From assembly GCF_014651995.1 (NCBI RefSeq), contig NZ_BMXY01000001.1, forward strand, positions 310,001 to 374,000: 64,000 nucleotides of DNA, in the 5' to 3' direction. Made by a program: the position numbers and the translations under genes. Shown one piece after another: positions 34,176 through 41,242 of this stretch (the first letter of the stretch is position 1; every line of letters begins with the position of its first letter). The stretch is from Cognatilysobacter xinjiangensis. GTDB taxonomy: Bacteria > Pseudomonadota > Gammaproteobacteria > Xanthomonadales > Xanthomonadaceae. Under the pieces are notes generated by a model. It saw only the letters and a list, made by a program, of their open reading frames with translations. It made no database searches and was not told the DNA's origin.

Positions 34176-34619
34176 ATGGCCACGAAGAAGGCAACCAAGA
34201 AGTCCACCGCCAAGAAGGCGACCAAGAAGGCCGCCGGTAAGAAGGCTGCTGGCAAGAAGGCCACCGCCAAGAAGGCAACCGCCAAGAAGTCGACCGCCAA
34301 GAAGGCGACCAAGAAGTCGACGGCCCGCAAGGCCACCGCCAAGAAGGCCGGCGCGCGCAAGACCGCGGCGAAGAAGGGCGGCGCCCGCAAGGCCGCTGCC
34401 AAGAAGTCGACCGCCCGCAAGGCGACCGCCAAGAAGTCGACCGCCCGCAAGGCCACCGCCAAGAAGGCCGGCGCGCGCAAGACCGCGGCGAAGAAGGGCA
34501 GCGCCCGCAAGACGGCTGCCAAGAAGGGCGGTGCCCGTCGCACGTCGGGCCGTCGTTCGGCTCGCGGCGCGGCCGAGGCCCCGACCGCGATGCCGGCGAC
34601 CCCGGCACCGATGATCTAA
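34176..34619 (+). CDS. Histone H1-like Lys/Ala-repeat DNA-binding protein
   Basis: This 147-residue protein is built almost wholly of ATAKKST, KKAGARKTAAKK and similar repeats, and has no globular domain. The composition and repeat style match bacterial H1-like proteins (AlgP of Pseudomonas, chlamydial Hc1/Hc2). It is strongly basic throughout except for the tail GAAEAPTAMPATPAPMI. It would bind DNA or RNA non-specifically and affect nucleoid compaction. AACGAGGAG lies ahead of the ATG. The gene contains a 57-bp perfect direct repeat at 120-bp spacing, so its length probably varies between strains. Confidence 0.9.
   Translation: MATKKATKKSTAKKATKKAAGKKAAGKKATAKKATAKKSTAKKATKKSTARKATAKKAGARKTAAKKGGARKAAAKKSTARKATAKKSTARKATAKKAGARKTAAKKGSARKTAAKKGGARRTSGRRSARGAAEAPTAMPATPAPMI
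34323..34499 (+). repeat. 57-bp direct repeat inside the histone-like gene
   Basis: Positions 34323-34379 are identical to 34443-34499 (period 120 bp, 40 codons). Both code for ARKATAKKAGARKTAAKKG. The copies differ from each other only at the flanking bases, indicating a recent in-frame duplication or gene conversion. Confidence 0.85.
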
Positions 34620-34652
34620 GAAGAAAAACAACACCGATTACCGCGACAAACG

Positions 34653-34690
34653 ACTCTCTCCCGCAGCCCAGGCGGGGGAGAGTTTTTTTT
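34653..34690 (+). terminator. Terminator after the histone-like gene
   Basis: The stem ACTCTCTCCCGC/GCGGGGGAGAGT (one G-T pair) is followed by eight T residues. Confidence 0.92.
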
Positions 34691-35241
34691 GCGCGTTCGC
34701 CTGCGATGCGGTTGCCGGTTGCCGATTGCGGCGCGTCGCCAGCGGCAGCGCGCATCGCCGCCTGGCAAATAGGGCGCCGCGGCCACGTTCGCGTTTCACG
34801 ACGCCCGGAGCGGACGCGGTGCGAGGCACGGGCTCGACATGAGAAGCGGCGTCGATGCATTTGATCGTCACGGCCGGTCGCGCTCGATGCAAGGCACGGC
34901 GGTGAAGCGGTCGCAAAGGTGCGCGTTGAAGTCGAATGCCGACGGGACGTCGTGAAGTCGCCGCAAGCCGAGACCCCGATGCGGCGTCGTGGAAGGCGCT
35001 CATCGTTGCGCCGGCGCCGCCAGCGCGGCTGTCGTCGACACCATGTGTGAGGGACTCGCAGCGGCAAGACCGCCGTCGCTGGTCCTATGTAGATCGACGC
35101 TACCCAAGCAGACCCGACGCATCGTCGGATCCCCCGCGATGTCCGCGATAGCCACGTGGACGCGGCCGACCGACGACGGATCGAGCTGCCGAAGACCACG
35201 CCCGCGCTCGATGCTTGTCCACCTGCATCGCCAGCCTCAAA
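34691..35241. other. Gene-free spacer, nothing recognised
   Basis: About 550 bp lies between two facing terminators. The open frames have shadow composition and no start-site support. No tRNA, riboswitch or repeat was recognised. The sequence is mixed in composition, slightly less GC-rich than coding DNA. Confidence 0.5.
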
Positions 35242-35269
35242 CAAAAACGGCCGGCACTGCGCCGGCCGT
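35242..35269 (-). terminator. Terminator of the serine hydrolase gene
   Basis: On the minus strand the stem ACGGCCGGC/GCCGGCCGT is followed by TTTTTGTTTG. Confidence 0.88.
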
Positions 35270-35289
35270 CGATGCGATCGATGAGGGGC

Positions 35290-36624
35290 TCAGTGTGGCG
35301 CGGCGATTGCCTTGCCGCCGCTCGCGCCGGCCGCATCCGCGTCGTCGTTCTGCACGAACTGCGAGGGCTCCTCGAAGTCCTCCTTCATCCAGCGGCTGCC
35401 GGGGATGCCCAGCGCGCGGTCGAGGATGGTGGGCACCAGCGCGGACGGCAGCGAGCTCTCGCTGTTCCACATCAGCGCGACGCCGAAGTCGCGGTCGGGC
35501 AGCATCGCCACGGCGCCGCGGTAGCCCTGCACGGCGCCGCCGTGGAAGACCATCGTGTTGCCGGCGTAGTTGTAGACGCGCCAGCCGATGCCGTAACCCG
35601 CCGAGCTCAGGCGTTCCCGGCGCCATGCCGAGGCGCGCATCTCGCCGGGCGTGTCGACGACAGGGCGATGCAGCGTGGCGAGCAGCGAATCCGGCAGCAC
35701 GTCGGGGCGATAGCCCGTCTGCGCGATCAGCCACTGCGCCATGTCGCTGGCGCTCGCATTGACGCCCGCGGCGGGCAGCACCTGGTAGTAGGTCGTCTTC
35801 GGCATCACCGGCACCCAGCCGCCGCGGCCGTGCACGTGCGGGCGCGCCCAGCGCGGGCTGGACAGCAGGCCTTCCATGCCGACGCTCGCGTCGTCCATGC
35901 CAAGCGGCTTGAGGATGCGGCGCTGCACTTCCTGGCCGTAGAACTGGCCGGTAGCGGCGAACACCACGTCGCCGATCAGGCTGAAGGCGACGTTCTGGTA
36001 GCCGTAGCAGGTGCCCGGCTGGCAGGACAATGGAACGGTGGACAGGCGCTGCGCCAGCGTCTGGTAGGGCACGTAGGACTCGAGGTCGCGGTCCAGCGTA
36101 TTGCGCGGCAGGCCGACGCTCTGGCTCACCACGTTGGCGACCGTCACGCTCTGCGTCGCGACCGGGTCGCTCAGCCGGAAGCTCGGCACGTACTGCGTGA
36201 CCTTGTTGTCCCAGCGCAGCGAGCCGTCGTTGACCAGCATGCCGGTGAGCGTGCCGGCGAACGCCTTCGACAGCGATGCGAGGCGGAACACGGTGTGCGC
36301 ATCGACCGGTTCGGCGGCCGAGAGATCGGTGATGCCATAGCCGCGCGCGCTGATGACGCGGCCCTTGTGCACGATCGCCATCGCGAGGCCCGGCACCTTC
36401 TGGCCGGCCACGAGCGATTGCGCCAGCGATTCCATCTGCGCGACGTTGAAGTCCGCGGCGATCGGCAGCGGGCTGCGCACGACCCGCGGCGCGACGACCG
36501 GCATCGCCTGCGGCGTCGGCGTCGGCGTCTGTGCGCCGGCGCCGGTGCCGAGCGCGACCGGGAGCAGGAACGCAAGCGCGCCGACCTGCCAGGCACGGCG
36601 ACGGAAGCGGGTCTTGTCAGTCAT
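35290..36624 (-). CDS. Class-C beta-lactamase-like serine hydrolase
   Basis: This 444-residue exported protein belongs to the AmpC/PBP4*/EstB fold family. A signal peptide ends near GAGAQ (residue 32). The catalytic motifs are SLSK (FRLASLSKAFAG, near residue 109-112), YQN (CYGYQNVAF), and HGG in the KTG position (MVFHGGAVQGYRGA). HGG instead of KTG is typical of esterases and D-aminopeptidase-like members rather than true cephalosporinases. The preferred start is 36624 (MTDKTRFRRRAWQVGALAFLL), giving a clean signal peptide. It is a lone gene with its own terminator. Peptidoglycan or ester hydrolysis is more likely than drug resistance; that is inference. Confidence 0.85.
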   Translation of the reverse strand: MTDKTRFRRRAWQVGALAFLLPVALGTGAGAQTPTPTPQAMPVVAPRVVRSPLPIAADFNVAQMESLAQSLVAGQKVPGLAMAIVHKGRVISARGYGITDLSAAEPVDAHTVFRLASLSKAFAGTLTGMLVNDGSLRWDNKVTQYVPSFRLSDPVATQSVTVANVVSQSVGLPRNTLDRDLESYVPYQTLAQRLSTVPLSCQPGTCYGYQNVAFSLIGDVVFAATGQFYGQEVQRRILKPLGMDDASVGMEGLLSSPRWARPHVHGRGGWVPVMPKTTYYQVLPAAGVNASASDMAQWLIAQTGYRPDVLPDSLLATLHRPVVDTPGEMRASAWRRERLSSAGYGIGWRVYNYAGNTMVFHGGAVQGYRGAVAMLPDRDFGVALMWNSESSLPSALVPTILDRALGIPGSRWMKEDFEEPSQFVQNDDADAAGASGGKAIAAPH

Positions 36625-36846
36625 GGGCGCTGGTTTCCACGGCGATTTCACGTACCGATCATAGCGGCGTCACACCGGCGTGCCACGCGCTGGCATGTTC
36701 AGGAACGTGGTTCTTTCAGAAAAAGTGACATTGCGCCGGCCGCTTGTCGCAGCGATGCAGCCGCTCCGCAGCGAACGTGTCCCGCGCTGAACGGATGTTC
36801 AGGCGTTAAGGCGTTTCGGACCCGTCAGCAAGACGTAAGAAATTCG

Positions 36847-38442
36847 TTAGGCGGCAACGGTCTCGCGGACCCGGAAAAGATCCGATGCGCGCTCGGCCAT
36901 CATGATCGTCGGCGCATTCGTATTGCCGCCAAGCAGCGTCGGCATCACCGAGGCGTCGACGACGCGCAGGCCTTGCACGCCACGCACGCAGAAGTCCGGC
37001 GCTACCACGCTGTCGTCGTCGACGCCCATGCGGCAGGTGCCCACCGGGTGGTAGATCGATTCCGCCTTGCGACGGACGAAGGCTTCGAGGCCGGCGTCAT
37101 CGAGGTCGTCGCGATCCGGGATCACCGGCCTTCCGCGGTAAGGCGCGAACGCGGGCTGCCGCAGCAGGTCGCGCGAGAGGCGGGCGCACTCGACCATCAT
37201 CCGCATATCGAGCCCATCCGCATCCGACAGGTAGTTCGCGAAGATTCGCGGCGGCGCGGATGGATTCACCGACGCGAGCTCGAGGCGACCGCGGCTGCGC
37301 GGGCGCAGGAAACAGGCATGCACGGTGTAGCCGTCGCCCGGCAGGCGATGGCGGCCGTGGTCGTCGAGCTGCGCCGGCACGAAGTGCAACTGGATGTCCG
37401 GGCGCTCGTCGGGCGCGAGCGCGGAGCGCACGAATGCGCCTGCCTCGGCGATGTTAGAGGTGCCCGGGCCGCGGCGCCCGCGCAGGTAGTAGTCGAAGGC
37501 GACGCGCGCGTCGCTCAGGCGGTCGTAGGTGACACGCTGCGTGCTCGCGTGCAGCGTGCAGATGTCGAGGTGGTCCTGCAGGTTGGCGCCGACGCCCGGC
37601 GCGTCGTGCAGCACGGCGATGCCGTGCGCGCGCAGTGGGTCGGGCGGGCCGATGCCCGAGAGCATCAGCAATTGCGGCGAGTTGATCGCACCGCCGCAGA
37701 GCAGTACCTCGCGGTCGGCATGTACGCGCTGCAGCCGGCGGCCTTCGGCGTACTCGACGCCGACCGCGCGGCGACCGTCGAACACCACGCGCGTCGTCAG
37801 CACGCCGGTACGCACGGTGAGGTTGGGCCGATGCAGGGCAGGCCGCAGGTAGGCCACCGCGCTGGAGCAGCGCGCGCCGTCCTTCTGCGTGACCTGGTAC
37901 AGGCCGAAGCCGGCCTGCGATTCGCCGTTGAAGTCGCTATTGACCGCGTAGCCGAGCTCGCGGCCGGCTTCGACGAACGCATGCGACAGTGGATTGACGT
38001 GGCGCAGCGAGGCCACGTGCAGCGGGCCATCGCGGCCGTGCAGCGGGCCGCCGAGGTCGGCATTGCATTCGCTGCGCAGGAAGTAGGGCAGCACGTCGCG
38101 CCAGGCCCAGCCGGTCGCGCCATTCGCCGCCCAGGCGTCGTAGTCGGCGCGGTGGCCGCGCACGTAGCACATCGCATTGATCGAGCTGGAGCCGCCGAGG
38201 ACGCGGCCTCGCGGCCACCACAGGCGGCGGCCCTCGAGCGCCGGCTCGGGCTCGGTGACGTAGTTCCAGTTGATGCTGGGCACGTTGACCAGCTTGGCGA
38301 TGCCCGCGGGCATGTGGATAAAGGGGTGGCGGTCACGCGGTCCTGCCTCGAGCAGCAGGACGCGCACGGCGGGATCGGCGCTCAGGCGATTGGCCAGCAC
38401 GCAGCCCGCCGAGCCGGCGCCGACGATGATGTAGTCATACAT
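36847..38442 (-). CDS. GMC-family FAD oxidoreductase (choline dehydrogenase-like)
   Basis: This 531-residue flavoprotein has the N-terminal FAD-binding Rossmann motif YDYIIVGAGSAGCVLANRL, the GMC signature 1 (WWPRGRVLGGSSSINAMCYVRG), signature 2 (GGAINSPQLLMLSGIGPP), and the C-terminal catalytic His segment (YHPVGTCRMGVDDDSVV) with GGNTNAPTIMMAERASDLF. It is closest in layout to BetA/AlkJ-type alcohol dehydrogenases, but betaine genes are absent and the substrate is open. The ATG at 38442 starts directly at the FAD motif; an open stretch of 59 codons upstream is non-homologous. The next gene is divergent. Confidence 0.92.
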   Translation of the reverse strand: MYDYIIVGAGSAGCVLANRLSADPAVRVLLLEAGPRDRHPFIHMPAGIAKLVNVPSINWNYVTEPEPALEGRRLWWPRGRVLGGSSSINAMCYVRGHRADYDAWAANGATGWAWRDVLPYFLRSECNADLGGPLHGRDGPLHVASLRHVNPLSHAFVEAGRELGYAVNSDFNGESQAGFGLYQVTQKDGARCSSAVAYLRPALHRPNLTVRTGVLTTRVVFDGRRAVGVEYAEGRRLQRVHADREVLLCGGAINSPQLLMLSGIGPPDPLRAHGIAVLHDAPGVGANLQDHLDICTLHASTQRVTYDRLSDARVAFDYYLRGRRGPGTSNIAEAGAFVRSALAPDERPDIQLHFVPAQLDDHGRHRLPGDGYTVHACFLRPRSRGRLELASVNPSAPPRIFANYLSDADGLDMRMMVECARLSRDLLRQPAFAPYRGRPVIPDRDDLDDAGLEAFVRRKAESIYHPVGTCRMGVDDDSVVAPDFCVRGVQGLRVVDASVMPTLLGGNTNAPTIMMAERASDLFRVRETVAA

Positions 38443-38552
38443 GCGAAGTCCCCGGAGCCGTCGTGCATCGCCACGGACGAGCATAGCGCCGCGGGCTGGC
38501 GGCGCGGCCGGTCGGGGAGTACGGTGCGCATCCCTGAGCCGATGCGCGACCG

Positions 38553-39863
38553 ATGACAGCCGATCCCGGGCACGTCCCCAGCGAGCAGGCGCGCGTGCTG
38601 CGCGGCGAATGGCCGGCACTGCTGCTATCGATGGCGTTCTTCTTCTGCGTGCTCACCGCCTACTACGTGATGCGGCCGGTGCGCGAGCAACTGTCGGCCG
38701 CGGTCGGCTCGACGCAGCTGCCCTGGTTCTACGCGGCCACGTTCGTCGCGACCCTGCTGCTCACGCCGCTGTTCGCCGCGCTGGTTGCGCGTTGGCCGCG
38801 GCGGATCATGGTGCCGGTGGTCTACGGCGTGTTCGTGGCATGCCTGCTCGCCTTCGTGCCCTTCTTCGCCGACCCGACCCTGCTGCCCGCACGCGTACTC
38901 GGCGTGGTGTTCTTCGTCTGGGTGAGCGTGTTCAACCTGTTCGTGGTGTCGGTGTTCTGGATCTTCATGTCCGACATCTGGTGGCCCGCGCAGGCGCGCC
39001 GGCTGTTTCCGGTGATCGCGTTCGCGGGGACCGCGGGCGCGCTGGCCGGGCCGGCGATCACGCGCTCGCTCGTGGGCGTGATCGGCATCGCGCCGTTGCT
39101 GGTGGTCTCCGCGGTGCTGCTCGGCGTGGCCACGGTGCTGTCGGTCGCGCTCGGGCGCTGGGCGCGCGACGATCGGCGCCAGGCTGCCCGCGACGATGCG
39201 CCGATCGGCGGCGGCATGCTCGATGGCCTCAAGCAGGTGTTCGCGCATCCCTTCATGCGCAGTATGGCGCTGCTGCTGATCCTCGCGGACGGCATCGGCA
39301 CCATCAATTACGCGCTGCTCGCCGACTATTCCGGCGCCACCTTCGCCACCGGCGAGGCACGGACCGAGTTCGCCGCGACGGTCGACCTCGCCACCAACCT
39401 GTTGACCATGCTGCTGCAGGCGGGCGTGACCTGTTGGTTGATGCCGATGATCGGCGCGGGGCGCGCGTTGATCATCTGGGCGGGCATCGCGATGGCCGCG
39501 CTGGCCCTAGTGGTGTTCGCACCGGATGCGTATGCCCCGCTGGTGGGCGCGATGCCGTCCGTGGCGATCGCGGCGATCGTTAGCCGCGCGCTGGCCTACG
39601 GCCTTGCCGAGCCCGCGCGGCACGCGCTGTTCACGCAGGTCGCGCGCAACGCGCGCTACAAGGGCCAGAACGCGGTCGACACCGCGGTCTGGCGTTTCGG
39701 TGATCTTGTGATTGCGCTCTCGATGAACGGCATGAAGGCGCTCGGTGCGGGCGTATCGGCGATAGCGGGCATCGGCGTGGTCGCCGCGGGCATAGCTGCG
39801 GCGATCGGCTGGCGGCTGTCGCGCGCCGGCACGATCCGCGAGGCGGAGCCGCACGCCGAATGA
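38553..39863 (+). CDS. ATP/ADP translocase-like (AAA-family) transporter
   Basis: This 436-residue membrane protein has about twelve transmembrane segments. The N-terminus RVLRGEWPALLLSMAFFFCVLTAYYVMRPVREQL and YVMRPVR resemble the COG3202 (TlcC/NTT) ATP:ADP antiporter superfamily as found in xanthomonads, within the wider MFS. Further segments are FWIFMSDIWWPAQARRLFPVIAFAGTAGALAGP and YKGQNAVDTAVWRFGDL (family-conserved). In obligate intracellular bacteria such proteins import host ATP. Free-living relatives have unknown substrates, and energy parasitism is not implied. The stop overlaps the next gene's ATG (ATGA). Confidence 0.8.
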   Translation: MTADPGHVPSEQARVLRGEWPALLLSMAFFFCVLTAYYVMRPVREQLSAAVGSTQLPWFYAATFVATLLLTPLFAALVARWPRRIMVPVVYGVFVACLLAFVPFFADPTLLPARVLGVVFFVWVSVFNLFVVSVFWIFMSDIWWPAQARRLFPVIAFAGTAGALAGPAITRSLVGVIGIAPLLVVSAVLLGVATVLSVALGRWARDDRRQAARDDAPIGGGMLDGLKQVFAHPFMRSMALLLILADGIGTINYALLADYSGATFATGEARTEFAATVDLATNLLTMLLQAGVTCWLMPMIGAGRALIIWAGIAMAALALVVFAPDAYAPLVGAMPSVAIAAIVSRALAYGLAEPARHALFTQVARNARYKGQNAVDTAVWRFGDLVIALSMNGMKALGAGVSAIAGIGVVAAGIAAAIGWRLSRAGTIREAEPHAE

Positions 39864-40750
39864 GGCCGCGTGCGGTCTGGCGCCGCCGGCTCGGCCGCGT
39901 CTTCATCGTCTGGATCGCCCTGGCCTTCGTCGCGCTGGTCTACGGCATGGCCGTCGAGCCGCGCCGGCTGGTACAGCGCGACTACACGCTGGCGCCGACG
40001 AACTGGCCTGCGCGCTGCGACGGTCTGCGCTTCGACCACGTCAGCGACATCCACACCGGTTCACCCGGCAACGGCCTCGACAACCTCGACCGCGTCGTCG
40101 CGCGCCTGGCCGCCAGCGACTCCGATGCCGTCGTGTTGACCGGCGACTACGTGATCCTCAGCGTCCTCGGCGGCCGCTACATCCCCGCCGGTCGCGTCGC
40201 CCCGCACCTGCGCGCGCTCACCGCGCGCAAGCCGGTGTTCGCGGTGCTGGGCAACCACGACTGGTGGAAGGACGGGCTCGCCGTGCGCCGCGCACTCGAG
40301 TCGGCCGGCGTCGTGGTGCTCGAAGACCAGGCCGCGCGTGTCCGTCTGCGCAACTGCGACGTCTGGATGGTCGGCGTGGGCGATCTCTGGACCGCGCCGC
40401 ATAACGTGCGTCGCGCCTTTTCGACGGTGAGTGGCGACGCGCCCGCCATCGTGCTCACCCATAACCCCGCGCTGTGGCCACAGGTGCCGTCGCGAGCCTC
40501 GCTGGTGCTCGCCGGCCATACGCACGGTGGGCAGATATCGCTGCCGGGCATCGGCCAGCCCGCACAGTGGGGCAAGCCCGAGAACCGCTACATCCGCGGC
40601 AGCTACCAGGAGGGCGCACGGCTGCTGTTCGTCTCGCCGGGCATCGGCACCAGCATCCTGCCGCTGCGGCTGGGCGTGCCGCCGGAGATCTCGCGGCTGA
40701 CCCTGCGTACCGCCGTCAGCGCGACGGGCGGGGCGACACCCGCATCGTGA
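39860..40750 (+). CDS. Calcineurin-like metallophosphoesterase (YkuE/YaeI-like)
   Basis: This 296-residue protein has an N-terminal membrane anchor (VFIVWIALAFVALVYGMAV) and a calcineurin-fold domain. The metal-binding blocks are present: FDHVSDIHTG (D-x-H), VLTGDYV (GD), VLGNHDWW (GNHD), and LVLAGHTHGGQ (GHTH). It is likely membrane-bound with the active site outside the cytoplasm. Family members hydrolyse phosphodiesters or UDP-sugar-lipids (LpxH-like); the substrate is unknown. It overlaps the upstream transporter by four bases and the convergent hotdog gene by 35. Confidence 0.88.
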   Translation: MRPRAVWRRRLGRVFIVWIALAFVALVYGMAVEPRRLVQRDYTLAPTNWPARCDGLRFDHVSDIHTGSPGNGLDNLDRVVARLAASDSDAVVLTGDYVILSVLGGRYIPAGRVAPHLRALTARKPVFAVLGNHDWWKDGLAVRRALESAGVVVLEDQAARVRLRNCDVWMVGVGDLWTAPHNVRRAFSTVSGDAPAIVLTHNPALWPQVPSRASLVLAGHTHGGQISLPGIGQPAQWGKPENRYIRGSYQEGARLLFVSPGIGTSILPLRLGVPPEISRLTLRTAVSATGGATPAS

Positions 40751-41180
40751 CCGTCGCCCGGAACACGGTTTCGCCCTCGCGATTGCGGGTCTCCACCAGC
40801 ACCGGCACGTCGGCCGCTTCCGTCGGTATCGACGTCGGATCGACGCGTGCGACCGTCGTCATCGTGCCGACCGCTTTGCGCAGGTACTCGACCTGCATCC
40901 CGCGCGGAATCCAGCGCATCGAAGGCGGCAGCGCAGTGTCGGTGGCGAGCCCCGCCGCGAGTTCGGCGGCGTTGCACAGCGCGATGGCGTGCACGGTGCC
41001 GATATGGTTGGTGACGCGCCGGCGGTGCGCGAAGCGCACGACGCAGTGGCCGGCCTCCAGCCTGTCGATGCGCGGCGCGATGCTGGCGAAGTAGGGCGCC
41101 CGGACGCAGACCGCGCGGGCGAACAGCCAGCGTCCCGCGGGCCAGCGTGCCAGGCGCGCGTAAAGGTCGAGCAGGTTCAT
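40716..41180 (-). CDS. DUF4442 hotdog-fold protein
   Basis: This 154-residue protein has a PaaI/YiiD-like hotdog fold. Seen are YFASIAPRIDRLEAGHCVVRFAHRRRVTNHIGTVHAIALCNAAELAAGL, typical of DUF4442 thioesterase-like proteins, and a C-terminal strand pattern (VLVETRNREGETVFRATVTMRVSP). It is likely an acyl-CoA thioesterase or acyl binder. It follows fadE on the same strand after 62 bp, consistent with fatty-acid metabolism. The real gene is the final 154 codons of a much longer open frame; the rest is antisense shadow of fadE. Confidence 0.8.
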   Translation of the reverse strand: MNLLDLYARLARWPAGRWLFARAVCVRAPYFASIAPRIDRLEAGHCVVRFAHRRRVTNHIGTVHAIALCNAAELAAGLATDTALPPSMRWIPRGMQVEYLRKAVGTMTTVARVDPTSIPTEAADVPVLVETRNREGETVFRATVTMRVSPRPSR

Positions 41181-41242
41181 CGCGGTCTCCGCAAAAGCAG
41201 ACGGCGGGCCGAAGCCCGCCGTTATTCGTACATCGTTGTCGA

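Noticed and set aside
35290-36624. Antibiotic-resistance beta-lactamase call
   Set aside because: The third motif is HGG rather than KTG and there is no ampR-like gene beside it; an esterase or peptidase of the same fold fits better.
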